From positions 1 through 26,430 of the forward strand of contig CAKPDO010000020.1 of the NCBI GenBank assembly GCA_934148985.1: DNA of 26,430 nucleotides. Direction: 5' to 3'. This document shows positions 15,703-23,889 of the stretch, in pieces. Position numbers and translations under genes: made by a program. Each line of letters begins with the position of its first letter. Positions within the stretch are counted from its first letter, which is position 1. A model generated the notes under the pieces. That model was given only the letters and a program-made list of their open reading frames with translations. It ran no database searches and was not told the DNA's origin. Source of the DNA: an uncultured Clostridia bacterium (lineage in GTDB: Bacteria > Bacillota > Clostridia > TANB77 > CAG-508).

Positions 15703-17271
15703 ATGGAAAATAAAAGGGAAAGTGTTTTTAAAGGAATAGTGTCTTTATTAATATCTCAAGTGTTTATTAAAATAGTTGGATTAGTGTATAAATTATATCT
15801 AACGAATAGGGAAGGTTTTGGGGATAGTGGAAATGCAATTTATAGTAGTGGATTTCAAATTTATGCATTGCTTCTTACTTTGTCATCTACTGGTGTACCA
15901 AATGCTATTTCATATTTGGTATCCGAAAGATTAGCAATTGGAGATAACAAAGGAGCTCACAAGATTTTTAAAATCGCATTTGTAACATTTGCTTTAATTG
16001 GAATAACAGGCTCACTACTTTTATTTTTAGGAGCTGAAACAATTGCTAGTGACTGGATACAAATACCAGAAGCAAAGTATTCATTAATTGCGCTTTCTCC
16101 ATCAATATTTTTTGTGTCTATTACATCTGTAATAAGGGGATATTTTAATGGAAGACAAACTTTTTCAGTAACGGCTAAATCTCAAACTTTAGAACAAATA
16201 TTTAAAACTGTATTTACAGTGATATTGGTGGAATTAGTTGTTATTTTAGGAAAAGAAAATGTAAAAATAATGGCAGCGGCAGCCAATATGGCAACAACAG
16301 TTGCAACAGTTTTAAGCTTTTGGTATATATTTTTATATTATAAAATTAAAAGACGTGAAATTGGTCAAGAAATTGCGGAAACTGTAAATTACAAGCCTAC
16401 AAGAATAAGAAAAACATTAAAGAAAATAATAAATGTTGCAATTCCAATATCAATAAGTAGTTTAATATCATCTTTTGGAAAGAATATTGATTCTTTTACA
16501 ATTGTGAGATTTTTAAAAAATTTTTTAAATGAAGAGGATGCCAAAATTCAATATGGAATTTTAAGTGGAAAGATAGATAGTTTGTGTAGTTTACCTTTTG
16601 CTTTAAATGTTGCATTTGTAACGACTTTGGTTCCAAATATTTCAAAATCAATGTCAAAGGGAAACTTAGAAGAAGTTAGAGAAAAAGCAGAACAATATAT
16701 TTTAATAAGTATTTTAATTGCAATGCCAATTACGGCCATAATGTTTTTGTATCCAAATGAAATAATGAGCCTATTATTTCCAAATGCACAAAATGGAGCA
16801 ATGTATTTAAAAATAAGTAGTATTTCAATTATATTTATGATACTTGCACAAACTATTAATGGAATTTTACAAGGAATAGGGAAGGTAAGTATTCCAGCAA
16901 TTGCATTTGGAATTGGAATGATAATAAAATTTATATGTAATATAATCTTAATTTCAAATCCAAAAATTGGAATATATGGAGCCATTATAGGAAATATAAT
17001 GTGTAATATTATAGCTTGTATGATTTCGATTGTGGTATTACATAAATCAATAAATTTAAGAATAAATTTGAAAAATACAATAGTAAAACCAATAATTTCG
17101 ACACTAATTATGAGCGTTATATCTTTGTATTTATTTAACGCCTTAAAATGTATAAAAATAGGCTATTTGGAAATAATAATAACGTTTTTAGCAAGTTTTA
17201 TTATTTATTTGTTACAAATATTAATATTTAAGATATATCCTTTTGAAAAAATAAAAAAAATATTGAAATAA
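15703..17271 (+). CDS. spoVB: Stage V sporulation protein B, MATE/MOP-superfamily flippase
   Basis: 522 residues from the ATG at 15703. The frame stays open up to a TTG at 15679 but without a ribosome binding site, and AAGGGG at 15684 lies 13 bp before the ATG, longer than usual. About 14 hydrophobic helices run throughout. The start (ESVFKGIVSLLISQVFIKIVGLVYKLYLT) and internal GSxDSxxxxP-like positions match the SpoVB/MurJ-like polysaccharide flippase family. SpoVB is needed for spore cortex synthesis, probably moving a peptidoglycan precursor. No terminator is obvious between it and the HU gene 111 bp later. Confidence 0.92.
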   Translation: MENKRESVFKGIVSLLISQVFIKIVGLVYKLYLTNREGFGDSGNAIYSSGFQIYALLLTLSSTGVPNAISYLVSERLAIGDNKGAHKIFKIAFVTFALIGITGSLLLFLGAETIASDWIQIPEAKYSLIALSPSIFFVSITSVIRGYFNGRQTFSVTAKSQTLEQIFKTVFTVILVELVVILGKENVKIMAAAANMATTVATVLSFWYIFLYYKIKRREIGQEIAETVNYKPTRIRKTLKKIINVAIPISISSLISSFGKNIDSFTIVRFLKNFLNEEDAKIQYGILSGKIDSLCSLPFALNVAFVTTLVPNISKSMSKGNLEEVREKAEQYILISILIAMPITAIMFLYPNEIMSLLFPNAQNGAMYLKISSISIIFMILAQTINGILQGIGKVSIPAIAFGIGMIIKFICNIILISNPKIGIYGAIIGNIMCNIIACMISIVVLHKSINLRINLKNTIVKPIISTLIMSVISLYLFNALKCIKIGYLEIIITFLASFIIYLLQILIFKIYPFEKIKKILK

Positions 17272-17382
17272 AGAGGGATTTTATCGAAGATTGGCGAATA
17301 AATTAAGTAAAGTAGGTTATAAAGGTGCAACAAAAGGCATTAAAAGTAACTACATAAACACATATTTTAGGAGGTAATTATA

Positions 17383-17661
17383 ATGAACAAAGCTGAATTA
17401 GTTGCAGAAGTAGCTGCAAAAACAGGAGAAACAAAAAAAGCTGCAGAGGCATCAGTTAATGCATTTGTTGAAGTAATAACAGAAGCATTAAAAAAAGGAG
17501 ATAAAATTCAATTAGTAGGATTTGGATCTTTCGAAGTTAGAAAGAGAGCTGCAAGAAAAGGAAGAAATCCTCAAACTAAGGAAGAAATAAAGATACCAGC
17601 ATCAAAAGCTCCAGTATTCAAAGCTGGAAAAGCATTAAAAGATATTGTAAACAAAAAATAA
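17383..17661 (+). CDS. hupB: HU-family nucleoid DNA-binding protein
   Basis: 92 residues, full length. GFGSFEVRKRAARKGRNPQT is the DNA-binding arm signature, and the helical N-terminus (MNKAELVAEVAAKTG) is typical. AGGAGG is well placed. HU bends and compacts DNA as a dimer. I could not find a convincing promoter in the 111 bp after spoVB. Confidence 0.98.
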   Translation: MNKAELVAEVAAKTGETKKAAEASVNAFVEVITEALKKGDKIQLVGFGSFEVRKRAARKGRNPQTKEEIKIPASKAPVFKAGKALKDIVNKK

Positions 17662-17678
17662 TTTTAATTAATATATAG

Positions 17679-17718
17679 AGCTTTTACTAAGCGAGAAGTG
17701 CCTAGTAGAGGCTTTTTT
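17679..17718 (+). terminator. Terminator of the HU gene
   Basis: A stem of about 11 bp with two G-T wobbles (from 17679 to 17712) is followed by T6. Confidence 0.8.
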
Positions 17719-17720
17719 CG

Positions 17721-17749
17721 TTGCAAAATTCTTTGAAAAGTGATATAAT
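17721..17749 (+). promoter_or_regulatory. Sigma-A promoter of the 17782-19337 gene pair
   Basis: TTGCAA, 17 bp, TATAAT, beginning two bases after the HU terminator T-run. Confidence 0.8.
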
Positions 17750-17781
17750 AGATATATATGTATTCAAAGGAGGATTTTTTT

Positions 17782-18567
17782 ATGGAAAATAATGGTAATA
17801 AAGGAGAGAAAATCAATAAAGAAAAAAGAAAACAAACAGTAAATAAGAAAAGAAAAATTGATATAAAAAAGCTACTAAAAAAACCTTGTAGATTTATTGG
17901 CATACTTGGACTTTCATTAGCATTGCCTACATTTGGAGCATATTCTGGTTATAAAGATGTTAGTGATAAACAAAAAATCGAAAAAAATGCGGAATCTGAA
18001 AAAATAAGGAGTTTCAGAAATTTAAAAGAAGAAGATATGGGAAAATATGTGAAAGATACCATAAATCGATTATATAAAGATTATCCAGATTTAGATTATA
18101 TGATATATCTAAAAGATGAAAGAACAAAAGATAATGATTTTATAAATGATATTTTTAATTTATATAAAGCATTTATTTTGGATAAATATAATAAAACGGT
18201 TGATGATATAGATACTGTAAAAATTATTGCAACTGACCATATTTTATGGGGAACCGATGGAGTATATGAAAATAATGAAAAATTGCTAGAGACGTTTAAA
18301 GAAAAATATAAAGGAATAACTAATAGATTTGTTGAAGCCAAAAAAAATAGAGATGCAAGTGTAATACTGGCGAAAGAAATATATGAGTTGCTAGCTTTAG
18401 AATTAGGAGTAGAAGAAAGACAGAAAGAAGACGATGACAGAATTCAAATAATAATACCTAATGCTCAGTTGGAAGAAGAAAATAGTATAGAAGAAACGCA
18501 GAGAGAAGAACAACAAGGACTTCCTTATATGTTTCCTACTTTTCAGAATGAAGAGGAAAGAGAATAA
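17782..18567 (+). CDS. Single-pass membrane protein of unknown function upstream of cwlD
   Basis: 261 residues from the ATG at 17782, preceded by AAAGGAGG; an earlier in-frame ATG at 17758 overlaps the promoter region and lacks a site. A strongly basic N-terminus (about 35 residues) leads into one membrane helix (about 40-58) and a charged, mostly helical outer domain ending in a Gln/Glu-rich tail. No motif is recognised. It lies 50 bp before cwlD with no terminator between, so co-transcription and a cell-envelope or spore-related role are reasonable but unproven. Confidence 0.8.
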   Translation: MENNGNKGEKINKEKRKQTVNKKRKIDIKKLLKKPCRFIGILGLSLALPTFGAYSGYKDVSDKQKIEKNAESEKIRSFRNLKEEDMGKYVKDTINRLYKDYPDLDYMIYLKDERTKDNDFINDIFNLYKAFILDKYNKTVDDIDTVKIIATDHILWGTDGVYENNEKLLETFKEKYKGITNRFVEAKKNRDASVILAKEIYELLALELGVEERQKEDDDRIQIIIPNAQLEEENSIEETQREEQQGLPYMFPTFQNEEERE

Positions 18568-18617
18568 ATAGCAATTTCATACATATAATTAACTAAAATT
18601 ATTTGTGTGAGGTTAAT

Positions 18618-19337
18618 ATGATAGTTCTAAACAAAAAAAGAATAACATTGATTTTATCGGGAATATTCCTATCAATTTTTGTATTTGTTTTATCAACTGG
18701 AACTGATGAAAATAAATACATATCAACAGTAAGTTTGCCAGCATCTGGAAAAACAGTAGTAATAGATGCAGGACATGGAGTTCCAGATGAGGGAGCTCAA
18801 AGTTCGAATGGAACGACAGAAGCAGAAACAAATTTAAAAATAGCGCTAAAACTTCAAAATTTATTAGAACAAAGTGGGTGTACTGTAATACTTACGAGGT
18901 CAGATGAAAATGCAATATATGATATTGATAGTAAGACATTAAAACAGAAAAAAATATCTGATATAAAAAATAGAGTAAAAATAGGAAATGAAAGTCAAGC
19001 AGATATATTTGTTTCTATACACTTGAACAAAATACCACAACAACAATATGATGGATGGCAGACATTTTACAAAGATGGAAGTGAAGAAGGAGCAAAACTT
19101 GCAAGAATAATCCAAGAAAATCTAAATAAAACTATACAAAAAGAAAATAATAGAATTGCAAAAACTATAGATAAAATTTATATTATAAAACATGTAGAAA
19201 TTCCGACAACAATAGTGGAATGTGGATTTTTATCAAATCCAGAAGAAGAAAAATTATTACTAACTGATGATTATCAAAATAAGTTAGCATGGGGAATATA
19301 TAGCGGAATTGTGGATTATTTTTATCAAAATAATTAG
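18618..19337 (+). CDS. cwlD: N-acetylmuramoyl-L-alanine amidase, CwlD type
   Basis: 239 residues from the ATG at 18618 (GAGG 6 bp upstream); the frame opens at an unsupported TTG at 18603. N-terminal signal/anchor helix (about 9-27), then one amidase_3 domain with the zinc ligands and catalytic Glu visible: VIDAGHG, AETNL, SIHLN and VECGFLSNPEE. There are no cell-wall binding repeats, as in CwlD. In spore formers CwlD cleaves the peptide side chain during formation of cortex muramic lactam. A strong terminator follows. Confidence 0.93.
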   Translation: MIVLNKKRITLILSGIFLSIFVFVLSTGTDENKYISTVSLPASGKTVVIDAGHGVPDEGAQSSNGTTEAETNLKIALKLQNLLEQSGCTVILTRSDENAIYDIDSKTLKQKKISDIKNRVKIGNESQADIFVSIHLNKIPQQQYDGWQTFYKDGSEEGAKLARIIQENLNKTIQKENNRIAKTIDKIYIIKHVEIPTTIVECGFLSNPEEEKLLLTDDYQNKLAWGIYSGIVDYFYQNN

Positions 19338-19346
19338 AATAATAAG

Positions 19347-19382
19347 AAAATGTAATAATAATTTTTATTATTACATTTTTTT
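19347..19382 (+). terminator. Terminator of cwlD
   Basis: A perfect 15-bp stem (19347-19361 with 19365-19379) has a 3-nt loop and a short T-run; the A run at its start would let it act in both directions. Confidence 0.85.
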
Positions 19383-19430
19383 AAATATATTATATTATGT
19401 AATAATTAAAACAAAAAAATATAAAAATAA

Positions 19431-19458
19431 AAGTTTTGTTATAGTAATAACAAAACTT
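19431..19458. promoter_or_regulatory. Perfect 12-bp palindrome overlapping the -35 box (candidate operator)
   Basis: AAGTTTTGTTAT and ATAACAAAACTT are separated by 4 nt, and the right arm shares two bases with the -35 hexamer. Placement is that of a repressor operator. No regulator gene is adjacent, so the binding protein, if any, is unknown; self-binding by the ATPase is not excluded. Confidence 0.6.
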
Positions 19459-19485
19459 GACAAAAAATAAAAAGAAAATTATAAT
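19457..19485 (+). promoter_or_regulatory. Consensus sigma-A promoter of the AAA ATPase
   Basis: TTGACA, 17 bp, TATAAT: a perfect match in both boxes, unusual for a gene of this class and consistent with a need for repression. Confidence 0.85.
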
Positions 19486-19526
19486 ATAAATAGATTAAAA
19501 ATAACATTTTTTCGGGAGGTATAAAT

Positions 19527-20726
19527 ATGATAGAAAGAAAAATTTATATGGACAAACTTCTGGCATATAAAGATACAGAATTCATTAAAGTTATAACAGG
19601 TATTAGAAGATGTGGAAAATCAAGTTTATTAAAATTATTTAAAGAAAAAATAATAAAAGATGATAATGAAACTAATGTTATATATATGAATTTTGAATCT
19701 TTTGAATTTGATGAAATAATTAACTATAGAGATATGTATAATGAAATTAAAAAAAATATAGAAAAAGAAAAAATGAATTATATATTATTAGACGAAGTAC
19801 AAAGAGTAAAAGAATGGGAAAAATGTGTCAATAGCCTACAGGTAGATTTTAAATGTGATATTTATATAACAGGGTCTAATGCATATATTCTTTCATCAGA
19901 ACTTTCTACATATCTTTCAGGAAGATATATAGAAATAAAAATGTTACCATTATCTTTTAAGGAATTTTTAGATTTCAGTCCAAAGAAAGACAGCGAAAGT
20001 ATTGATGAAAAATTTAATGAATATATAAAATTTGGAGGGATGCCTGGAGTAATATCATTAAACAATAATGAAGATTTATATGAAAATGCGATAAAGGGAA
20101 TATATAATACTGTATTTATGAAAGATGTAATAGAACGAAATAAGCTAGTTGATGCAATATTATTAGAAAAGATTTTAAAATTTTTAATGAGCAATGTAGG
20201 AAGTTTAATTTCTTCTAAAAAAGTAGCAGATTATTTAACAAGCCAAGGAACAAAAATAACACATAATACGGTATTAAACTATTTTGAAATGCTTGAAAAT
20301 TCATATATAATATACAAAGCTCAAAGATATGATATAAGAGGCAAAGAAGTTTTAAAAACATTAGAAAAATATTATATTGTAGATACTGGAATACGAAATA
20401 TAATTTTAGGGTTTAATAATTTGGATTTTGGCCATATAATAGAAAATATTGTATATTTTGAATTATTAAGGAGAGGGTATGAAGTTACTGTTGGAAAAAA
20501 AGATTCACTCGAGGTTGATTTTGTTGCGACAAAATCTAATGACAAAAAATATTATCAGGTAACTTTGTCTATGATGGATGAGAATGTAAAAGACAGGGAA
20601 CTAAAACCGTTGAAAGACATAAGAGATAATTATGAAAAAACGATATTAACAATGGACAAATTATATGCAGATACATCTGAAGATGGAATAAAGATAAAAT
20701 ATTTAATAGATTTTTTAATGGAATAA
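19527..20726 (+). CDS. AAA-family ATPase with DUF4143 C-terminal domain
   Basis: 399 residues; GGGAGG precedes the ATG. Walker A GIRRCGKS at 25-32, Walker B ILLDEVQ at 86-92, a sensor-like ITGSNAYIL, then the DUF4143 part with a PD-(D/E)xK-like HIIENIVYFELLRRGYEVTVGKKDSLEVDFVA segment. Many copies of this family occur per genome in gut bacteria and archaea; the biochemical role is unsettled, and some are linked with toxin or mobile loci. It stands alone with its own consensus promoter and operator-like palindrome. Confidence 0.9.
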   Translation: MIERKIYMDKLLAYKDTEFIKVITGIRRCGKSSLLKLFKEKIIKDDNETNVIYMNFESFEFDEIINYRDMYNEIKKNIEKEKMNYILLDEVQRVKEWEKCVNSLQVDFKCDIYITGSNAYILSSELSTYLSGRYIEIKMLPLSFKEFLDFSPKKDSESIDEKFNEYIKFGGMPGVISLNNNEDLYENAIKGIYNTVFMKDVIERNKLVDAILLEKILKFLMSNVGSLISSKKVADYLTSQGTKITHNTVLNYFEMLENSYIIYKAQRYDIRGKEVLKTLEKYYIVDTGIRNIILGFNNLDFGHIIENIVYFELLRRGYEVTVGKKDSLEVDFVATKSNDKKYYQVTLSMMDENVKDRELKPLKDIRDNYEKTILTMDKLYADTSEDGIKIKYLIDFLME

Positions 20727-20748
20727 TATTAAATTAATTTAAAAACTA

Positions 20749-20777
20749 TTGAAAAATAAACAAAAAAATGTTATCAT
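20749..20777 (+). promoter_or_regulatory. Candidate promoter in front of dprA
   Basis: TTGAAA, 17 bp, TATCAT. It lies upstream of, not downstream from, the hairpin at 20794-20829, so a transcript starting here would meet a terminator after about 45 nt. Confidence 0.5.
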
Positions 20778-20793
20778 AATCAAAGGTTAAGGG

Positions 20794-20829
20794 GCAAAGG
20801 GAATAAAAATATTATTCTCTTTGCTTTTT
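20794..20829 (+). terminator. Terminator/attenuator hairpin just before dprA
   Basis: A 13-bp stem with one wobble (20794-20806 with 20812-20824), loop of 5 nt and T5. It either ends the ATPase transcript or attenuates transcription from the promoter at 20749. Confidence 0.75.
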
Positions 20830-20842
20830 CGTATTTAAGGAG

Positions 20843-21631
20843 ATGATAAAAATAGAAGAAAAATATTATAAAATATGGTTATCTTTAATTTCTGGAATAG
20901 GAATAAAAAGATACATAAATCTTATAAATAGATTAAAGACTATAAAAAATATATTTAATGCTACTAAAAATGAGATTCAGGACATACCGTTAATTGATGA
21001 AAAAATAATTCAAAAAATATTAAATCAAGAAAATAAAATTCTTGCAAAGAAACATTTAATTTATATGGAAAAAAATAATATTGATATAATTTCAATAGAA
21101 GATGAAAACTATCCACAAAATTTAAGAAATATATATAATCCGCCAATATTTATATATATAAAAGGAAATAAGGAAATCTTTAAAAATAAAAGTCTAGGAA
21201 TAATAGGATGTAGGGAATGTTCGGAATATGGAAAAGAAATAGCTCAAAAATTTAGTTATTACTTAGCAGCAAGTAATATAAACATTGTAAGTGGACTGGC
21301 AAGAGGAATAGATAGTGAAGCACATTTGGGAGCAGTTTATAATAAAGGATTAACAACAGCAGTTTTGGGAAATGGGATAGATATAATTTATCCGAATGAA
21401 AATTACTATCTAGCAGAAAAAATTTTAAAAACAAATGGAACAATAATTTCTGAGTATCCAATAGGAACTAAACCAGAAAAAATGAATTTTCCAGCAAGAA
21501 ATAGAATTATAAGTGGAATATCAAATGGAATATTGGTTGTAGAGGCAAAGAAAAAAAGTGGAACATTAATAACAGTAGATTTTGCATTAGAACAAGGGAG
21601 AGATGTTTTTATAGTGCCACGGAAATATTAA
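20843..21631 (+). CDS. dprA: DNA-processing protein DprA, 3' end out of frame
   Basis: 262 residues in frame. A SAM-like N-terminal helical part (about 1-75), then the Rossmann-fold DprA/Smf domain with GCRECSEYGKEIA, SGLARGIDSEAHLGA, FPARNRIISGISNG and the FALEQGRDVF strand. The family then has VPGN-IN, but here the reading frame reads VPRKY and stops: the expected GNINSINSEGTNDLIKQGG continues from 21621 in the +1 frame. Repaired, the protein would be about 291 residues without a winged-helix tail. DprA loads RecA on incoming single-stranded DNA. The start is also odd: AAGGAG abuts the only ATG with no spacing, and the next codons offer only ATA. Confidence 0.85.
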   Translation: MIKIEEKYYKIWLSLISGIGIKRYINLINRLKTIKNIFNATKNEIQDIPLIDEKIIQKILNQENKILAKKHLIYMEKNNIDIISIEDENYPQNLRNIYNPPIFIYIKGNKEIFKNKSLGIIGCRECSEYGKEIAQKFSYYLAASNINIVSGLARGIDSEAHLGAVYNKGLTTAVLGNGIDIIYPNENYYLAEKILKTNGTIISEYPIGTKPEKMNFPARNRIISGISNGILVVEAKKKSGTLITVDFALEQGRDVFIVPRKY

Positions 21632-21719
21632 TTCTATAAATTCAGAGGGAACGAATGACCTGATAAAACAAGGAGGAAGGCTTGTTACTAGCTATAAGGA
21701 CATATTAGATGAAATATAA
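21621..21719 (+). pseudogene. dprA: Out-of-frame C-terminal remainder of dprA
   Basis: Frame +1 relative to the upstream dprA reading. It encodes GNINSINSEGTNDLIKQGG, then RLVTSYKDILDEI and a stop at 21717-21719. The match to the DprA C-terminal signature is continuous and lacks any start codon, so a single extra base within 21617-21620 explains the break. Confidence 0.85.
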
Positions 21720-21742
21720 AAAAGAGCGAATACAATCCGCTC
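21718..21742 (-). terminator. Terminator of spoIIID
   Basis: On minus an 8-bp stem with one wobble (21735-21742 with 21724-21731), 3-nt loop and T6. It overlaps the last codon of the convergent dprA reading. Confidence 0.85.
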
Positions 21743-21752
21743 ATAATAAAAA

Positions 21753-22013
21753 TTAACTTTGTTTTTCTTTTAAATATTTAAGTTTAGTGGCCATTCCACC
21801 TCTTAAATGTCTTTCAGCTTTATTTTCATCTAAAATTTCACGAACTTCTTTAGCAAGAGTCGGATTTATTTTTAGTAATCTATCAGAAACATCTTTGTGA
21901 ACAGTGCTTTTGGAAACACCAAACTTTTTAGCGGTACTTCTTACAGTTTCTTTGGTTTCGATTATATAATGTGCAAGTAAAGTGGCACGTTCTTCTATTG
22001 ATAATTTTTTCAT
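21753..22013 (-). CDS. spoIIID: Sporulation transcription factor SpoIIID
   Basis: 86 residues, the usual length. The helix-turn-helix TVRSTAKKFGVSKSTVHKDVSDRL and the basic C-terminal helix (AERHLRGGMATKLKYLKEKQ) match SpoIIID throughout. It activates and represses mother-cell genes in the sigma-E stage. GGGGG lies 8 bp before the ATG. Confidence 0.97.
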   Translation of the reverse strand: MKKLSIEERATLLAHYIIETKETVRSTAKKFGVSKSTVHKDVSDRLLKINPTLAKEVREILDENKAERHLRGGMATKLKYLKEKQS

Positions 22014-22045
22014 TTAAAGCCCCCGTTTAGAAATACTTTTGTTTA

Positions 22046-22073
22046 ATTATATTCTTGCAAAATATAGATAGAA
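22046..22073 (-). promoter_or_regulatory. Weak candidate promoter of spoIIID
   Basis: Minus-strand TTCTAT, 16 bp, TATAAT. The -10 fits sigma-A but the -35 is poor; spoIIID is normally mother-cell (sigma-E) controlled, and I see no convincing sigma-E -10. Confidence 0.3.
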
Positions 22074-22079
22074 CTTTAA

Positions 22080-22111
22080 AAAAATAAAAAAGATAGAAAA
22101 ATTCTATCTTT
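22080..22111 (-). terminator. Terminator of the HD-hydrolase gene
   Basis: A 10-bp stem (22102-22111 with 22089-22098) with a 3-nt loop and T-rich tract on minus. The stem includes the stop codon of the gene. Confidence 0.85.
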
Positions 22112-23765
22112 CTAAATTATCAATATTATTCATATCATATGAATTTTCTATATATGTTCCAGCTGGAGATGGTCTATTAAAATAATGTCTACCAAAGGTT
22201 GGAGAACTTTTTTCATCTAATAAATCTATTAAAGCATTATGTTGGGATTCCAAAAGAGGAGTGAAGCAAATCGCAACATCCAAAGAAACATTATCAAGAT
22301 TTATTTTTGGTGGCCTACCAGGAATGGCATCATATGTGTAAATTTCACCTGTTTCAGTTTCTATAAAAATTGGTTCACTTGATTTATATGGTTTTATTTT
22401 TCTACTGTTAAAATTAATAGGTAAAGTAGGAAATGATTTTAGTATATTGATTTTTTGTGGGTCTGATGTATATGCTGTATATTTATATAAATAGTTTGGG
22501 TCGGATAGGTCTTGGGTGAAATTTGTTTTTTCATTAAGGTACCTATGTAATCTTTTCAAAAATATTTTATCATTTTTAGAAAGAGGTTGAGTTCGATTTT
22601 TTAATCCTAACATTTTAGAAGATATATCGAATAATTGCTCTAGACCTGGTAAAGCAATTATAGCAATTTTTCTAAGAGCGGGATTTTGAGTGAATTCTCC
22701 AATGTCAAGAAGTTCATTATAAAATGTTAAATCATTCCAACTTAGCCATTCATCTAGATTAACATTATTTGCGGATGAAATATTTTTCAAATCAATTAAA
22801 AATTTTTGAACTTTTATGCCATTAGGTTCATGATTTTCTATAGCTTTATTTATAGTAATGCCTACAGATTGAGCTAAAATTTCATCTACAGGATGTGAGT
22901 AACAATTTTTATATAATTCCACGCGTGTATTTAAAAATCGTTCGATATCAGGCAAAGATGAGATGCTAAATACAGGGATAAACATTCTATTGCTACTATT
23001 TTCACTGGCTAAAATAATTCTTCCACTATTATCTAATTTTGGGACTTTACTATCACATTCGGCAATTTTTATTTTCAAAGGAGCAAAACTTTCTGATAAA
23101 GGAGTACCTAAATATGCTAAATCTCTATATAAATAGTCAAACCTATCAATATCATAATTTCCCTCATCTAAAAATTTAAAACCAAAATAATCATTTTCTA
23201 AAGTATCTTTTAAAATTTTGAGGAAATCAGGGGAAATGTTTAAAAGACAATTGCGAATTTGTTCATTTTCTAATAAAATTCTTTTTCCAATTTCTTCATG
23301 AAAACCTACTTTTTTTATAACAGATAATTCTAAAACATGAGAAAGTGGAAGATGTCCTATATCGTGTCCGGCTGATTTTATAAGTTCTGCTATTAAATTA
23401 TTTTTTAGATTATGTTCTTCAACATAAGCTTTAAATTGAGGGTCATTTAAGAAAAGATTCATTATGATATCTTTTTTTAAATTGTATACTCCTATGGAAT
23501 GTTCATATCTTGTATGTAATGCATTAGGATTTATGTCAATAACTTTACTAAGTTGCAATACTTTTTTTAATCTTTGCATTGGCTCTGATACAAAAAAATC
23601 TTTTAATTGTTCAGGATAATAAATTACAGAATTTTCTCTAAATGGTGCAGTTTCATTTTCAAAAATTAAATTTATATTATCTGATTCAAATAACCATTTG
23701 AAAAATAGTAAATTTGAAGTTTTTTCATCTTTTGCTTGTTTTAAATTAGTATGTTTTGATGTCAT
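22104..23765 (-). CDS. HD-superfamily phosphohydrolase (dNTPase/SAMHD1-like)
   Basis: 553 residues; GGAGG precedes the ATG. The HD metal ligands are visible: TRYEHSIGVY (His89), AGHDIGHLPLSH (His134-Asp135, His138), FHEEIGKRI, and the later DIDRFDYLYRD that supplies the last Asp. These motifs and the order are those of the dGTPase/SAMHD1-type HD enzymes, which cut deoxynucleoside triphosphates to nucleoside and triphosphate. The C-terminal third is unlike the catalytic core and I do not recognise it. Substrate not deducible; some relatives limit phage growth by dNTP depletion (family knowledge, not shown here). Own promoter and terminator. Confidence 0.85.
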   Translation of the reverse strand: MTSKHTNLKQAKDEKTSNLLFFKWLFESDNINLIFENETAPFRENSVIYYPEQLKDFFVSEPMQRLKKVLQLSKVIDINPNALHTRYEHSIGVYNLKKDIIMNLFLNDPQFKAYVEEHNLKNNLIAELIKSAGHDIGHLPLSHVLELSVIKKVGFHEEIGKRILLENEQIRNCLLNISPDFLKILKDTLENDYFGFKFLDEGNYDIDRFDYLYRDLAYLGTPLSESFAPLKIKIAECDSKVPKLDNSGRIILASENSSNRMFIPVFSISSLPDIERFLNTRVELYKNCYSHPVDEILAQSVGITINKAIENHEPNGIKVQKFLIDLKNISSANNVNLDEWLSWNDLTFYNELLDIGEFTQNPALRKIAIIALPGLEQLFDISSKMLGLKNRTQPLSKNDKIFLKRLHRYLNEKTNFTQDLSDPNYLYKYTAYTSDPQKINILKSFPTLPINFNSRKIKPYKSSEPIFIETETGEIYTYDAIPGRPPKINLDNVSLDVAICFTPLLESQHNALIDLLDEKSSPTFGRHYFNRPSPAGTYIENSYDMNNIDNLER

Positions 23766-23797
23766 AAATATTCCTCCAATTTTTTCTAACAGTAGTT

Positions 23798-23826
23798 AGT
23801 ATATCACCGAAAAATTACAAAATCAA
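23798..23826 (-). promoter_or_regulatory. Sigma-A promoter of the HD-hydrolase gene
   Basis: Minus-strand TTGATT, 17 bp, TATACT, about 35 bp before the ATG. Confidence 0.7.
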
Positions 23827-23849
23827 TAGTAGCAAATATAAAATTAAAA

Positions 23850-23857
23850 CATATAAT
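23850..23857 (+). promoter_or_regulatory. Possible sporulation-sigma -10 element before yabG
   Basis: CATATAAT resembles the sigma-E/sigma-K -10 (CATA core) 33 bp before the yabG start. No matching -35 was found at the right distance, so this is a weak call that rests largely on yabG being a late mother-cell gene. Confidence 0.3.
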
Positions 23858-23889
23858 TATATTAGCCCATACAAGAGGTGATGTGCTAT

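Noticed and set aside
15679..15703. TTG at 15679 as the spoVB start
   Set aside because: No ribosome binding site precedes it and it overlaps the -35 region of the divergent rplM promoter; the ATG at 15703 fits family N-termini.
17272..17382. Promoter directly before the HU gene
   Set aside because: Only TTGGCG and TTATAA with about 20 bp between them; spacing is wrong, so I left it out.
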